A stretch of DNA of 64,000 nucleotides from Rickettsia hoogstraalii (lineage in GTDB: Bacteria > Pseudomonadota > Alphaproteobacteria > Rickettsiales > Rickettsiaceae), in contig NZ_CCXM01000001.1 of the NCBI RefSeq assembly GCF_000825685.1, positions 1,139,828 to 1,203,827 of the forward strand, read 5' to 3'. The position numbers were made by a program, and so were the translations under genes. This document shows, piece by piece, positions 1 to 7,000 of the stretch. Position 1 is the stretch's first letter. Every line of letters starts with the position of its first letter. The notes beneath the pieces are model-generated. The model was not told the origin of the DNA. It saw only the letters and a list, made by a program, of their open reading frames with translations, and ran no database searches.

Positions 1-367
1 AAGTAGTATAGCCTCTAAAAATGCTGATATCGGTAGCCTTGGTTATTTATGTAATGCTGCGTTGCGTGGTCACTTAAAACAAACTGAGAAAGCAGATGGT
101 ACAGCACAATTTATTTGGGAAAGCTATAGTAAAGAGTCAGGGTTCGGCTATTTAAACGGCTATAAAGTCGGTACAACTAACCAAATGCCGGCTGATACTT
201 TATTATTCAGTAATTTTGCTGATTTAATCATCGGTCAATGGGGAGTGCTTGATGTGTTGGTTGATCCATACGCCTTAGGTACTAGCGGCGGCATAAGAAT
301 AAGACTTATGCAAGATATCGACATTGCCATCAGACACCCTGAATCCTTTGCGGTTGCTAAGAAGTAA
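1..367 (+). CDS. Phage/GTA major capsid protein, C-terminal part (HK97 type)
   Basis: The reading frame is open from the window edge, so the gene starts upstream and about 121 C-terminal residues are visible. The segment matches the end of HK97-fold major capsid proteins, including a stretch like GQWGVLDVLVDPY followed by a charged strand with IRIRLMQDIDIAIRHPESF, which is typical of the last part of the fold. It would form the head shell. The next genes on this strand are head-tail joining and tail genes, as expected in a siphophage or GTA module, but a HigBA pair lies between. Family recognition is from the residue pattern; the missing N-terminus cannot be judged. Confidence 0.8.
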   Translation, partial: SSIASKNADIGSLGYLCNAALRGHLKQTEKADGTAQFIWESYSKESGFGYLNGYKVGTTNQMPADTLLFSNFADLIIGQWGVLDVLVDPYALGTSGGIRIRLMQDIDIAIRHPESFAVAKK

Positions 368-679
368 CTAACTTGCTATTTTTGCTACTTCCATAATACG
401 AATACGATTTTTAATATGAGGCCATTCGTTACGCTGTGCAAGCTCTAAATCATAGTGAGATTGTAGGTTGATCCATAACTGAGCTGAAGTTTGGAAATAT
501 TTACCTAGTCGCAATGCCATATCAGCCGTGATTGATCTTCTGCCGTGTACTATAGCATGGATGCGACTAGGCGGCACATCAATATCACGAGCTAACCTGT
601 TTTGACTTATATTTAAAGGCTTCATGAATTCTTCTTCTAGCACCTCACCGGGTGTTACAAGATCAAGTAATTTAGTCAT
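368..679 (-). CDS. higA: HigA-type antitoxin (XRE helix-turn-helix)
   Basis: The 103-residue protein has a helix-turn-helix of the XRE/HigA class: a TPGEVLEEEFMKPLNIS stretch at residues 9-25 followed by NRLARDIDVPPSRI and HGRRSIT. In this family the antitoxin binds and neutralises the HigB ribonuclease and represses its own operon. It lies 12 bp downstream of the toxin gene on the same strand, the toxin-first order characteristic of higBA. The stop codon abuts the end of the capsid gene on the other strand, so the pair has been inserted into the phage module in a convergent orientation. Confidence 0.9.
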   Translation of the reverse strand: MTKLLDLVTPGEVLEEEFMKPLNISQNRLARDIDVPPSRIHAIVHGRRSITADMALRLGKYFQTSAQLWINLQSHYDLELAQRNEWPHIKNRIRIMEVAKIAS

Positions 680-691
680 AAATAATCTCCT

Positions 692-970
692 TTAGTGATA
701 ATCAACAATTTCTACATTATGAGCATTTCCGTCATGCCAAGTAAAACATATACGCCACTGATCGTTAATACGAATACTATGTTGATCTGCTCTATCTCCT
801 TTTAATGACTCAAGTTTATTACCGGGCGGAGAGCGTAAATCATTAATATTACTAGCTGAATTTAACAACTTAAGTTTCCTTTGTGCTGAACGAATAATTG
901 AGTGAAAACGTTTTGCAGATTGGTTGTAAAACAACTTTTCGGTATCAGAACAAGCAAAGGATGCAATCAT
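692..970 (-). CDS. higB: HigB-type toxin (RelE superfamily mRNA interferase)
   Basis: The 92-residue protein begins MIASFACSDTEKLFY and contains the HigB landmarks SPPGNKLESLKGDR, QHSIRINDQWRICF and a terminal VEIVDYH. This matches the RelE/HigB fold, which cleaves mRNA on the ribosome. The full length and all family blocks are present, so it looks intact. It is the first gene of the pair with higA. It sits between a capsid gene and a head-tail gene on the opposite strand, which implies acquisition by the phage relic as a unit. Confidence 0.9.
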   Translation of the reverse strand: MIASFACSDTEKLFYNQSAKRFHSIIRSAQRKLKLLNSASNINDLRSPPGNKLESLKGDRADQHSIRINDQWRICFTWHDGNAHNVEIVDYH

Positions 971-1030
971 ATTGTAATGACTTTAGTATTGTTTTAATAG
1001 TATTAACAAAAACATAATACATCAAATTTT

Positions 1031-1339
1031 ATGTCATTTCAAGAAGATTTAAAAGAGTTTTTAGATATAGAACAAGGATTCGCTATAACTGCAACCTTGC
1101 ATCTTGCTTCAGGCGAGAAATATATGATTACCGGTATTATGAGCGAAGAATATCTAGAAATAGATAACGGAACAGCCGGAGTTTATGGCAGTAAGCCGAT
1201 ATTTGAGTGCAGCGAAGATGATATTTTAGAAGTAGAATACGGCGATTTGCTTCTAGTACATAATAAAGAATATCGAATTGTTGGAATAAAAGTGGATGGC
1301 ACAGGGGTTGCTAGCTTAGTACTTGAGAGAGAACATTAA
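1031..1339 (+). CDS. Phage head-tail joining protein (gpFII-like, tentative)
   Basis: This is a 102-residue protein starting MSFQEDLKEFLD. The predicted pattern is mostly beta strands with a repeated EYLEIDNGTAGVYG / FECSEDDILEVEYGD layout. It resembles small head-tail joining (lambda gpFII-like) proteins in size and position rather than by a diagnostic motif. It lies after the capsid gene and 3 bp before a gpU-like gene, and the following genes are tail tube and assembly chaperone, so a connector or stopper role is inferred from order. It could equally be another small neck protein. Confidence 0.55.
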   Translation: MSFQEDLKEFLDIEQGFAITATLHLASGEKYMITGIMSEEYLEIDNGTAGVYGSKPIFECSEDDILEVEYGDLLLVHNKEYRIVGIKVDGTGVASLVLEREH

Positions 1340-1342
1340 GCA

Positions 1343-1714
1343 ATGCACGCAAGAACTAGAATAAGGCAAACTTTTGTAGAGCTATTACAGGGTAAAACTT
1401 TAGTAGGTACTAAGGTTTATGACAGTAGGCTTTATACTATGGAGTTTACTTCTCTACCGGGCATTATTGTTTTTTCACTTAATGAAGAGGTAGCAACAAG
1501 CACGATAAGCCCGCCACATAGCCAAAAAATAGTTGTAGAATGTTATGCTAAAGCTGCTAAAGACGTAAATGTTACAGTTAATAATATCGCTCTTGAGGTT
1601 GAGAAACTTGTTACAAATAGTTTTGTCTTAAAAAAGCTTTGTAAAGACTGCCGCTTACAATCTACCGACACTAGCCTTAACTATGACGGTAATCAGCCTG
1701 TAGCGGTAGTCTAA
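1343..1714 (+). CDS. Phage minor tail / tail terminator protein (gpU-like)
   Basis: The 123-residue product has the pattern of tail terminators: an N-terminal helix (ARTRIRQTFVELLQG), then a strand with a conserved LPGIIVFSLNEEV segment, then a helix and a final strand pair. Tail terminator proteins cap the tail tube and connect it to the head. It begins 3 bp after the preceding gene, indicating an operon. Assignment rests on general fold pattern, size and place immediately before the tail tube gene. Confidence 0.55.
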   Translation: MHARTRIRQTFVELLQGKTLVGTKVYDSRLYTMEFTSLPGIIVFSLNEEVATSTISPPHSQKIVVECYAKAAKDVNVTVNNIALEVEKLVTNSFVLKKLCKDCRLQSTDTSLNYDGNQPVAVV

Positions 1715-1776
1715 CATTCTCTGTACATTACAGAACAAAAGAAAATAACCCAACAATCATTATTTAAGAGGAAAAT

Positions 1777-2172
1777 ATGTCAACGCATGCAGGATCGGAA
1801 GGGATCGTTAAAATAGGCGATAAACAAATTATGGAAGTTAAGTCATGGTCGCTTGAGGAGGTTTGCGACACGGTAGATGCAAGTATCATAGGTACTCAGT
1901 GGCGAAAGAATCAAGCAACTATTAAGAGCTGGTCAGGTTCTATTGATGCTTTTTGGAACACCGAAGATAATGAGGGGCAAGGCAAATTGGTTATCGGTAA
2001 CACTGTAGAGTTAAGACTCTATCCTGAGGGAGATGAGAGAGGCAAATATTTCAGCGGCACTGCTATTGTTACCGGTATTTCGAGGCAAGCATCATTTGAC
2101 GGAATAGTTGAAAGCTCTTTTACTTTCCAAGGAAATGGCGAATTAAAACAAAATATTAAGGCAGAGGATTAA
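1777..2172 (+). CDS. Phage tail tube protein
   Basis: The 131-residue protein is mostly beta. It starts with GSEGIVKIGD and contains SWSLEEVCDTVDAS, a polar SGSIDAFWNTEDNEGQG block and a closing SSFTFQGNGEL strand. This arrangement is typical of siphophage and GTA major tail tube subunits. An AAGAGGAAAAT stretch precedes the start codon and gives a good ribosome binding site. It is followed after 1 bp by the tail assembly chaperone gene, the usual order. Confidence 0.75.
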   Translation: MSTHAGSEGIVKIGDKQIMEVKSWSLEEVCDTVDASIIGTQWRKNQATIKSWSGSIDAFWNTEDNEGQGKLVIGNTVELRLYPEGDERGKYFSGTAIVTGISRQASFDGIVESSFTFQGNGELKQNIKAED

Positions 2173-2173
2173 T

Positions 2174-2485
2174 ATGCAGGATAAAATTATAGACCGGGTT
2201 AAAGCACATTTTGACGCTAAGGAAATTAAAATAATTGAAGTACCTGAATGGGGTGATGGCGAGCATCCTTTATATATTTATTCCTCGCCTCTAACCTTAG
2301 CTCAAAAGAATCGTTTATATAAAATGGCTAAAGAGGATGATTTAGGCTTAATGGTTGAAGCTTTAATTATGAAAGCTAAATACAAGGAGGGAAACTGTTT
2401 ATTTACTAGAGCTGATAAACCGGAATTAATGCGTAGCTGTGATCCTGATGTATTAATCCGAATTAGCACAAGTATAATGGAGTGA
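2174..2485 (+). CDS. Phage tail assembly chaperone (gpG-like)
   Basis: The 103-residue protein follows the tail tube gene by 1 bp. It contains the block PLTLAQKNRLYKMAKEDD and a later region on pending residues and charged helices seen in tail assembly chaperones, which bind the tape measure protein during tail growth. In lambda-type phages this gene is followed by an overlapping gpT part, and a gpT-like piece is indeed found just downstream. No tape measure gene follows, so the chaperone has lost its client in this locus. Confidence 0.65.
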   Translation: MQDKIIDRVKAHFDAKEIKIIEVPEWGDGEHPLYIYSSPLTLAQKNRLYKMAKEDDLGLMVEALIMKAKYKEGNCLFTRADKPELMRSCDPDVLIRISTSIME

Positions 2486-2527
2486 GAATGATCTTGAGAC
2501 TGCCGAAAAAAACTAATTGCAGAGCCA

Positions 2528-2665
2528 ATGTTATTCAATCAATTTGCACTTGCAGAACATTTGCATAAGACAGTTCACGAGATTGAGCAAATTACAATAG
2601 ATGAATGGCATTACTGGCTTGCATATTTTAAGATTAAAAAAGAAAAACAGAAAAAAATGAATTAA
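2528..2665 (+). CDS. gpT-like second tail chaperone fragment (DUF4035-like)
   Basis: The short 45-residue frame starts MLFNQFALAEHLHKTV and contains DEWHYWLAYFKIKKEKQ. The sequence resembles the conserved part of lambda gpT/DUF4035 tail proteins, in which a hydrophobic-leu start is followed by a trp-rich helix. In phages this part is normally made by a ribosomal frameshift from the gpG-like gene. Here the two are separated by about 40 bp with stops in all direct routes, so it may be translated on its own or be a relic. The tape measure gene that should follow is missing. Confidence 0.5.
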   Translation: MLFNQFALAEHLHKTVHEIEQITIDEWHYWLAYFKIKKEKQKKMN

Positions 2666-2737
2666 TACGAAATAATTATTTGTAATCGATTTGTATAGAT
2701 GCTATTCGTCTATAATTATAATAAAAATAAATAGTAT

Positions 2738-3293
2738 ATGAAAAAATTAATTAATAATATTACTTTCAAAATAATTTTTATATATTGTTACTTTTGTAGT
2801 TCTTTTATTTTAGCTGATAATATAAATGATATTAAAGGTTACAAAGTAAATTTCGATTATACAAAACCATCAAACAGAGCGTGAAATAGTTTATAAATAC
2901 TTAATTGATCGTTATGGAAATGATGAACCAATACTCGAAAAAAATCAAATAGGTATAGATTTATATGATATAAATAATGATGGTAAAAAAGAAATTTTAA
3001 TATATATAAAAAATTCAGGACTTTGCAGGAGTGCAGGTTGTCTTTTTGAAATTTTACAGTTATATCCTAAGAATCATAAATTAAAAAAAGTTGAACGAAT
3101 TTTTAGTATGAATATATATGATGGTATTAAAGTACAAAACAATATTACTTTAGGGTCTCATGACTTATTATTAGACATAAAATTTGATAGATATACAATA
3201 TGGAGATGGAATGGAGAAATATACAAGTTAACCAAAAAGTTAAGTAAAGTAAGTAAAGAAGAATCTTCTAAATCATTTTTCAAAGATATTTAA
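2738..3293 (+). pseudogene. Frameshifted gene for a small secreted protein, unknown family
   Basis: The start at 2738 opens with a signal-peptide-like segment (KKLINN then a hydrophobic IIFIYCYFCSSFILA stretch). The frame stops at 2882-2884 but continues in another frame from about 2883 to 3293, giving a plausible mature domain of about 135 residues. That domain contains DLYDINNDGKKEIL, an EF-hand or repeat-like Asp-rich loop, and a late WRWNGEIYKL motif. A single frameshift near 2880 explains the break. I do not recognise the family. It lies where the phage tape measure gene would be expected. Confidence 0.6.
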
Positions 3294-3575
3294 TAAGCTT
3301 ACTTATCAAAAGTTTTTTATGATTTATATAAATGATTAATATTTAAATAATTTTAGTTTCTTTCAATTCACACTTAATACTAAAAATTAGTACTACTAAG
3401 GAAATTAGAGTAATTTTTTGAGGGATTGATAAAACTAGAGAAGCGTTTGGCAGAGCGTTAAGAGAAGATAGATTTGAAAATTTAACAGTTGTATAGCTAA
3501 TACTAATAGTTGTATTTATTGAGCATACTAATTATAATTACTTAATTAATAATATGATATTATTTAGACTACAAT

Positions 3576-4140
3576 ATGAAAAATAAAATAATTAATTTAT
3601 ATAATAATGAAATTGCTATTTTCTTAGCTCTTAGTTCTTTTATTACTTTAATAATGTGGGTTGCTGCAAAAAATTTTATAGAACCAACTGTAATGTTTAC
3701 TTTTAAATATGTAGCACATAATATATCAACAGATGAGAATGTTAAACGAATGATAAAAATATTGGGATCTAGGTGAACCAGTTAATACACAAATGATTGC
3801 ATTTTTTGTTGTTATACAAAGTTTCATATTAATTCAAACTTATATATACACTATTACAGTTATATCTGCTTATATTGCTTTTACAATAACAAGCTCAAAC
3901 ATAGTTTTAAGAAAATTTAAGTTGAAACATGATATTGGCTTTATCAATAAGTTAAAACTGGTTTCAGTTTGGGTATTTTTATATGGTTGGATAAATTTTC
4001 TACTTTACATTTTGGGGTTACCGGATTTTTGGTATACTAAATTAGCTATTTTATCACAAATAATAGTATTTTTCTTTTTGATATATAATAATTGCTTTGG
4101 TTTTCAACTACAAAAACGTACTAAACCTATCAAATATTAA
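3576..4140 (+). pseudogene. Frameshifted membrane protein, unknown family
   Basis: Two frames together give one protein of about 185 residues. The first (3576-3776) has one membrane segment around FLALSSFITLIMWVAA. The second frame picks up from about 3765 with DLGEPVNTQMIAFF and carries three or four hydrophobic segments. The join near 3765 needs one frameshift. There is no recognisable domain. Codon use is AT-rich like the neighbours. The 280 bp before it (3294-3575) hold no gene that I can support. Confidence 0.5.
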
Positions 4141-4225
4141 TTACACTATCAAAGCCGCAATCAAATTACCGCCGATATGGCAAGGAAAATTTCCCGAAGC
4201 AAACGTAATTTATAATATTATAAAC

Positions 4226-4255
4226 TTGACAAGATATTAGTACGAATTGTACAAT
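4226..4255 (+). promoter_or_regulatory. Sigma-70-type promoter of the RelBE-type operon
   Basis: TTGACA at 4226-4231 and TACAAT at 4250-4255 are separated by 18 bp, a near-consensus promoter. The -10 box overlaps the palindrome ATTGTACAAT, a likely operator since Phd/YefM-type antitoxins repress their own promoters. The antitoxin start codon lies 29 bp downstream. Confidence 0.6.
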
Positions 4256-4283
4256 ATAGTTATAATTAACAATATAGGTTAAT

Positions 4284-4535
4284 ATGAGTAGTATTACTAC
4301 AGCAAGTGCTAGAGAACATTTTGCAGAAATAATAAATCGTAGCAGCTATGGTAAAGAAAGAATAGTTTTAAGTCGTAGAGGTAAAGACCTTGCTGCTATA
4401 ATTCCTATGGAAGACTTAAAACTAATAGAAATGATTGAAAATAAATTAGATTTACAAGAAGCTAAAGAAGCTATTAAAGAATCAAAGCTAAAAGGAACTA
4501 TTTCTTTAGAAGAATTTAAAAAAGAAATATTGTAA
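4284..4535 (+). CDS. Phd/YefM-type antitoxin
   Basis: The 83-residue protein has the Phd/YefM N-terminal DNA-binding pattern: TASAREHFAEIINRSSYG, then RIVLSRRGKDLAAIIPMEDL, followed by an acidic helical toxin-binding tail. It precedes a RelE-like toxin by 2 bp. In this family the N-terminus binds the operon operator and the tail neutralises the toxin. It looks intact. Its promoter is unusually strong for this region. Confidence 0.88.
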   Translation: MSSITTASAREHFAEIINRSSYGKERIVLSRRGKDLAAIIPMEDLKLIEMIENKLDLQEAKEAIKESKLKGTISLEEFKKEIL

Positions 4536-4537
4536 AT

Positions 4538-4831
4538 ATGCAATCTGAATATAAAATTGAGCTTGCTCCAAATGCTCAAAGGCAGCTTAAAAAACTATCT
4601 AAACAACTACAACTTACTATAATCCAAAAACTCGAAGATTTAAAAATTACACCTTTACCTGTAGGGATAAAAAAACTATCCGGTATAAATAATTTATATC
4701 GTTTAAGAATAGGAAATTATCGAGTAATTTATCAAGTAGAACATAAAATATTATTAATTTTAGTACTAAAAATAGGCGATCGCAAAGAAGTTTACGATAA
4801 TCTCAAAGCTTTATCTAATAAGCCATCTTAA
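4538..4831 (+). CDS. RelE/ParE-type toxin
   Basis: The 97-residue protein shows the RelE fold landmarks: EYKIELAPNAQRQLKKLSKQ at the start, GIKKLSGINNLYRLRIGNYR in the middle and ILVLKIGDRKEVYDNL at the end. The conserved basic residues of RelE (K and R in the LYRLRIGNYRVIY block) are present, so an mRNA endonuclease role is likely. It is immediately downstream of its antitoxin. Just after its stop codon begins a 5'-truncated phage gene, so this pair marks the truncation point. Confidence 0.88.
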   Translation: MQSEYKIELAPNAQRQLKKLSKQLQLTIIQKLEDLKITPLPVGIKKLSGINNLYRLRIGNYRVIYQVEHKILLILVLKIGDRKEVYDNLKALSNKPS

Positions 4832-4867
4832 ATAATTCTTTCTTACATATGATTTCTTTTGCCTAGG

Positions 4868-5420
4868 TACAATTCCGCCTGAAATATCATACGGCTCTAA
4901 AGGCGGTCCTGAATTTTCTACGGATATTGTAGCTACCTTTAGCGGTCATGAGCAGTGTAACATTATACTTACAAAAGAAGCAAGAGCTAAATATGACATT
5001 AGTAGCGACATAAAAACCGAAGCTCAATGGCAGCAATTAATAGCTTTTTTCAGAAGCAAAGGAGGTAAAGCAATAGGTTTTCGTTACAAAGACTGGTCAG
5101 ATTATAAGGCTATTAATCAGCTAATCGGCAAAAGTAACGGAACACAGCAAGAATTTCAGCTAGTTAAACACTATTTTAGCGGTGATTATAATTATACTCG
5201 CATTATTAATAAACCGGTCAATAATGATTTCTGTAAAATCTATATTGATAACATCCCCTTAGAAAATTTTGATTTTGTACCACGAAGTGATGAAGAAATA
5301 AGAGCCGATTTTGAGTTTGATGTGCCGGTTCGTTTTGATACTGACCACTTAGACTTGTCAATGGATAGTTTTGCCATAGGCTCATGGGGTAACATTCCTT
5401 TGGTTGAGATTCGTATATAA
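4868..5420 (+). pseudogene. GTA/phage DUF2460 protein, 5'-truncated
   Basis: The frame reads IPPEISYGSKGGPEFSTDI and then a stretch typical of DUF2460 (GTA gp12-like) with EARAKYDIS, FFRSKGGKAIGFRYKDWSDY, and a C-terminus ending FAIGSWGNIPLVEIRI. DUF2460 proteins normally start about ten residues earlier. Here a stop lies just upstream of the open frame and no good start codon exists, so the 5' end was lost, possibly when the RelBE-type pair inserted. In GTAs this protein is part of the distal tail. An RPE lies directly after its stop. Confidence 0.75.
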
Positions 5421-5431
5421 TGTACCCAATT

Positions 5432-5500
5432 GTCATTGCGAGCGACTGCAAGGAGCGTGGCAATCTCAGGAGATTTTGATAAGATTGCTACGTCGCTACC
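5432..5500. repeat. RPE-type palindromic repeat, partial
   Basis: A copy of the CATTGCGAGCGACTGCAAGG ... GGCAATCTCAGGAG repeat used throughout the window. Its right arm is degenerate. It sits exactly between the DUF2460 end and the DUF2163 remnant, so an insertion or deletion here may have removed the front of the latter. Confidence 0.55.
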
Positions 5501-5514
5501 TTAGGACAACAAAA

Positions 5515-5770
5515 TGATTGGTTTACATATGGTTACGTTCTATGGCTAAGCGGCAGAAATATAGGTTTAAAGATGGAAGTAAAAAGTTTCAGCAATAGAT
5601 TAGTCACTTTAGTTTTACCGATGCCTTTTGTGATTAATACAGGCGATGAGTTTACTATAATTGCCGGTTGCGATAAAGCTAGCCGCACTTGCATAGAGAA
5701 GTTTAATAACATTATCAATTTTCGTGATGAGCCTGACGTACCAGGGATTGATAGATTAAACTCTTCATGA
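5515..5770 (+). pseudogene. GTA/phage DUF2163 protein, C-terminal remnant
   Basis: The frame begins within WFTYGYVLWLSGRN and continues LPMPFVINTGDEFTIIAGCDKASRTC and FRDEPDVPGIDRL, the conserved end of DUF2163 (GTA gp13-like) tail proteins. The cysteine pair CDKASRTC and the following FRDEP motif are family landmarks. The first two-thirds of the protein is missing; an RPE lies at the break. In GTAs this gene follows DUF2460, as it does here. Confidence 0.72.
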
Positions 5771-5857
5771 GCTAATAGTTCATTTTAATCTAGACTAATG
5801 ATATATTTTATATAATAATTTTACCACTTTTAGGCTCTGTGAACAAAACTTAAATTA

Positions 5858-6736
5858 ATGGTAAAGATTATGAAAAATTCAAAAGATGATACCTATTATT
5901 TAGAAGTAGGAAAAAAAGGAGAAGAGCGTCTTAATATACTAAATCAATCAATGAATGAGTCAAGCTGTAATTTTTTATTAAAAATGGGTTTGAAGTCGGG
6001 AATGAAAGTTCTAGAGCTAGGATGCGGTACAGGGCAAATGGCTATTTTTCTAGCACAGCAAGTTATGCCTTTAGGCACAGTTATTGCAATAGATAACAGT
6101 GTGCAACAAATAGAAATAGCTCAAAAGTCCGCTCAAGAAGCAGGAGTAAATAATATAGAATTCCATGTAATTTCTGCAAATGATATTAATTCTTTAGGTT
6201 TAAATAATACAATTGATCTAGTTTTTGCTAGATTTTTATTTGCTCACTTAATTGAGCGTCAATCCGTACTAAATACCGTTAAAAACGTTCTCAAATTAGA
6301 AACGGGAGTTATTGTTCTACAAGAGCCTATATCCAGCCAAAAATTTTGTTATCCTGAAAGCCCAGCTTTAAACCAACTAACTGCTTTATCGGTTAAAGTT
6401 AGTAAGTATTTTAAGAAAGACATTAATTTAGGCATGAAGTTAATAGAACTTTATCATAACACAGGATTAAAAGTTTTAGATTATGAATACCATGATCCTT
6501 TATCAAAAACGAAAGATGAAAAACTACAATTTTATCGGGCTCTTGTGGAAGCAGAACCAACGGTTTTAAAACATAATTTAGCTATTGAAGAAGAAATTAG
6601 TAATATAAAAAAAGGTCTTATAGATCTTGCAGAAGATGACAATGTTATGGTAAGCGGTATACCTAACGTAATTATCGGTGGTATGAATATAGAACCAATA
6701 GGCGAACAAAATACACCGGCTACATACTTAGAGTAA
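5858..6736 (+). CDS. Class I SAM-dependent methyltransferase
   Basis: This is a 292-residue protein. Motif I VLELGCGTGQM (about residues 50-60) and a following acidic strand with AIDNS are the SAM-binding signature, and the later DLVFARFLFAHL matches motif IV of the UbiE-like group. The C-terminal half is not a known catalytic extension that I recognise. A second ATG at 5870 has a GGTAAAG stretch upstream and may be the true start. The substrate cannot be predicted. It lies between a GTA remnant and a Gly-rich phage fragment, so it may be a passenger gene. It appears intact. Confidence 0.75.
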   Translation: MVKIMKNSKDDTYYLEVGKKGEERLNILNQSMNESSCNFLLKMGLKSGMKVLELGCGTGQMAIFLAQQVMPLGTVIAIDNSVQQIEIAQKSAQEAGVNNIEFHVISANDINSLGLNNTIDLVFARFLFAHLIERQSVLNTVKNVLKLETGVIVLQEPISSQKFCYPESPALNQLTALSVKVSKYFKKDINLGMKLIELYHNTGLKVLDYEYHDPLSKTKDEKLQFYRALVEAEPTVLKHNLAIEEEISNIKKGLIDLAEDDNVMVSGIPNVIIGGMNIEPIGEQNTPATYLE

Positions 6737-6741
6737 TAAAA

Positions 6742-6879
6742 ATGTTTGGCTTAGGTACAGTACTGCCTGTAGTCGGCGGAGCTTTCGGGCTTATGCTTGG
6801 GGGCTTTGGCGGCGGCATTAAAGGTGCGGTACTTGGGAATGCTATCGATAGTTTATTTTTATTTAAACAGATATATTAA
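6742..6879 (+). CDS. Short glycine-rich phage fragment (tail-protein N-terminus?)
   Basis: The 45-residue frame starts MFGLGTVLPVVGGAFG and continues with GGFGGGIKGAVLG, a glycine-zipper pattern. The gene at 60509 on the minus strand, a GTA TIM-barrel tail protein, begins with a similar Gly-rich MFGSFFSSLGGGIG stretch. This frame may be the detached N-terminus of a comparable tail gene, or a short unrelated peptide. It follows the methyltransferase by 5 bp. Evidence is weak. Confidence 0.35.
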   Translation: MFGLGTVLPVVGGAFGLMLGGFGGGIKGAVLGNAIDSLFLFKQIY

Positions 6880-7000
6880 TTATACCAATTCCAAGCAAAT
6901 TATTGACTTTATAATTAACATTATATAATTTTTTTCATTATATATACTTATTTATAATTAGGTAAAACACTTAAAAGTTTTTTCATAAAAGTAATTTTTA

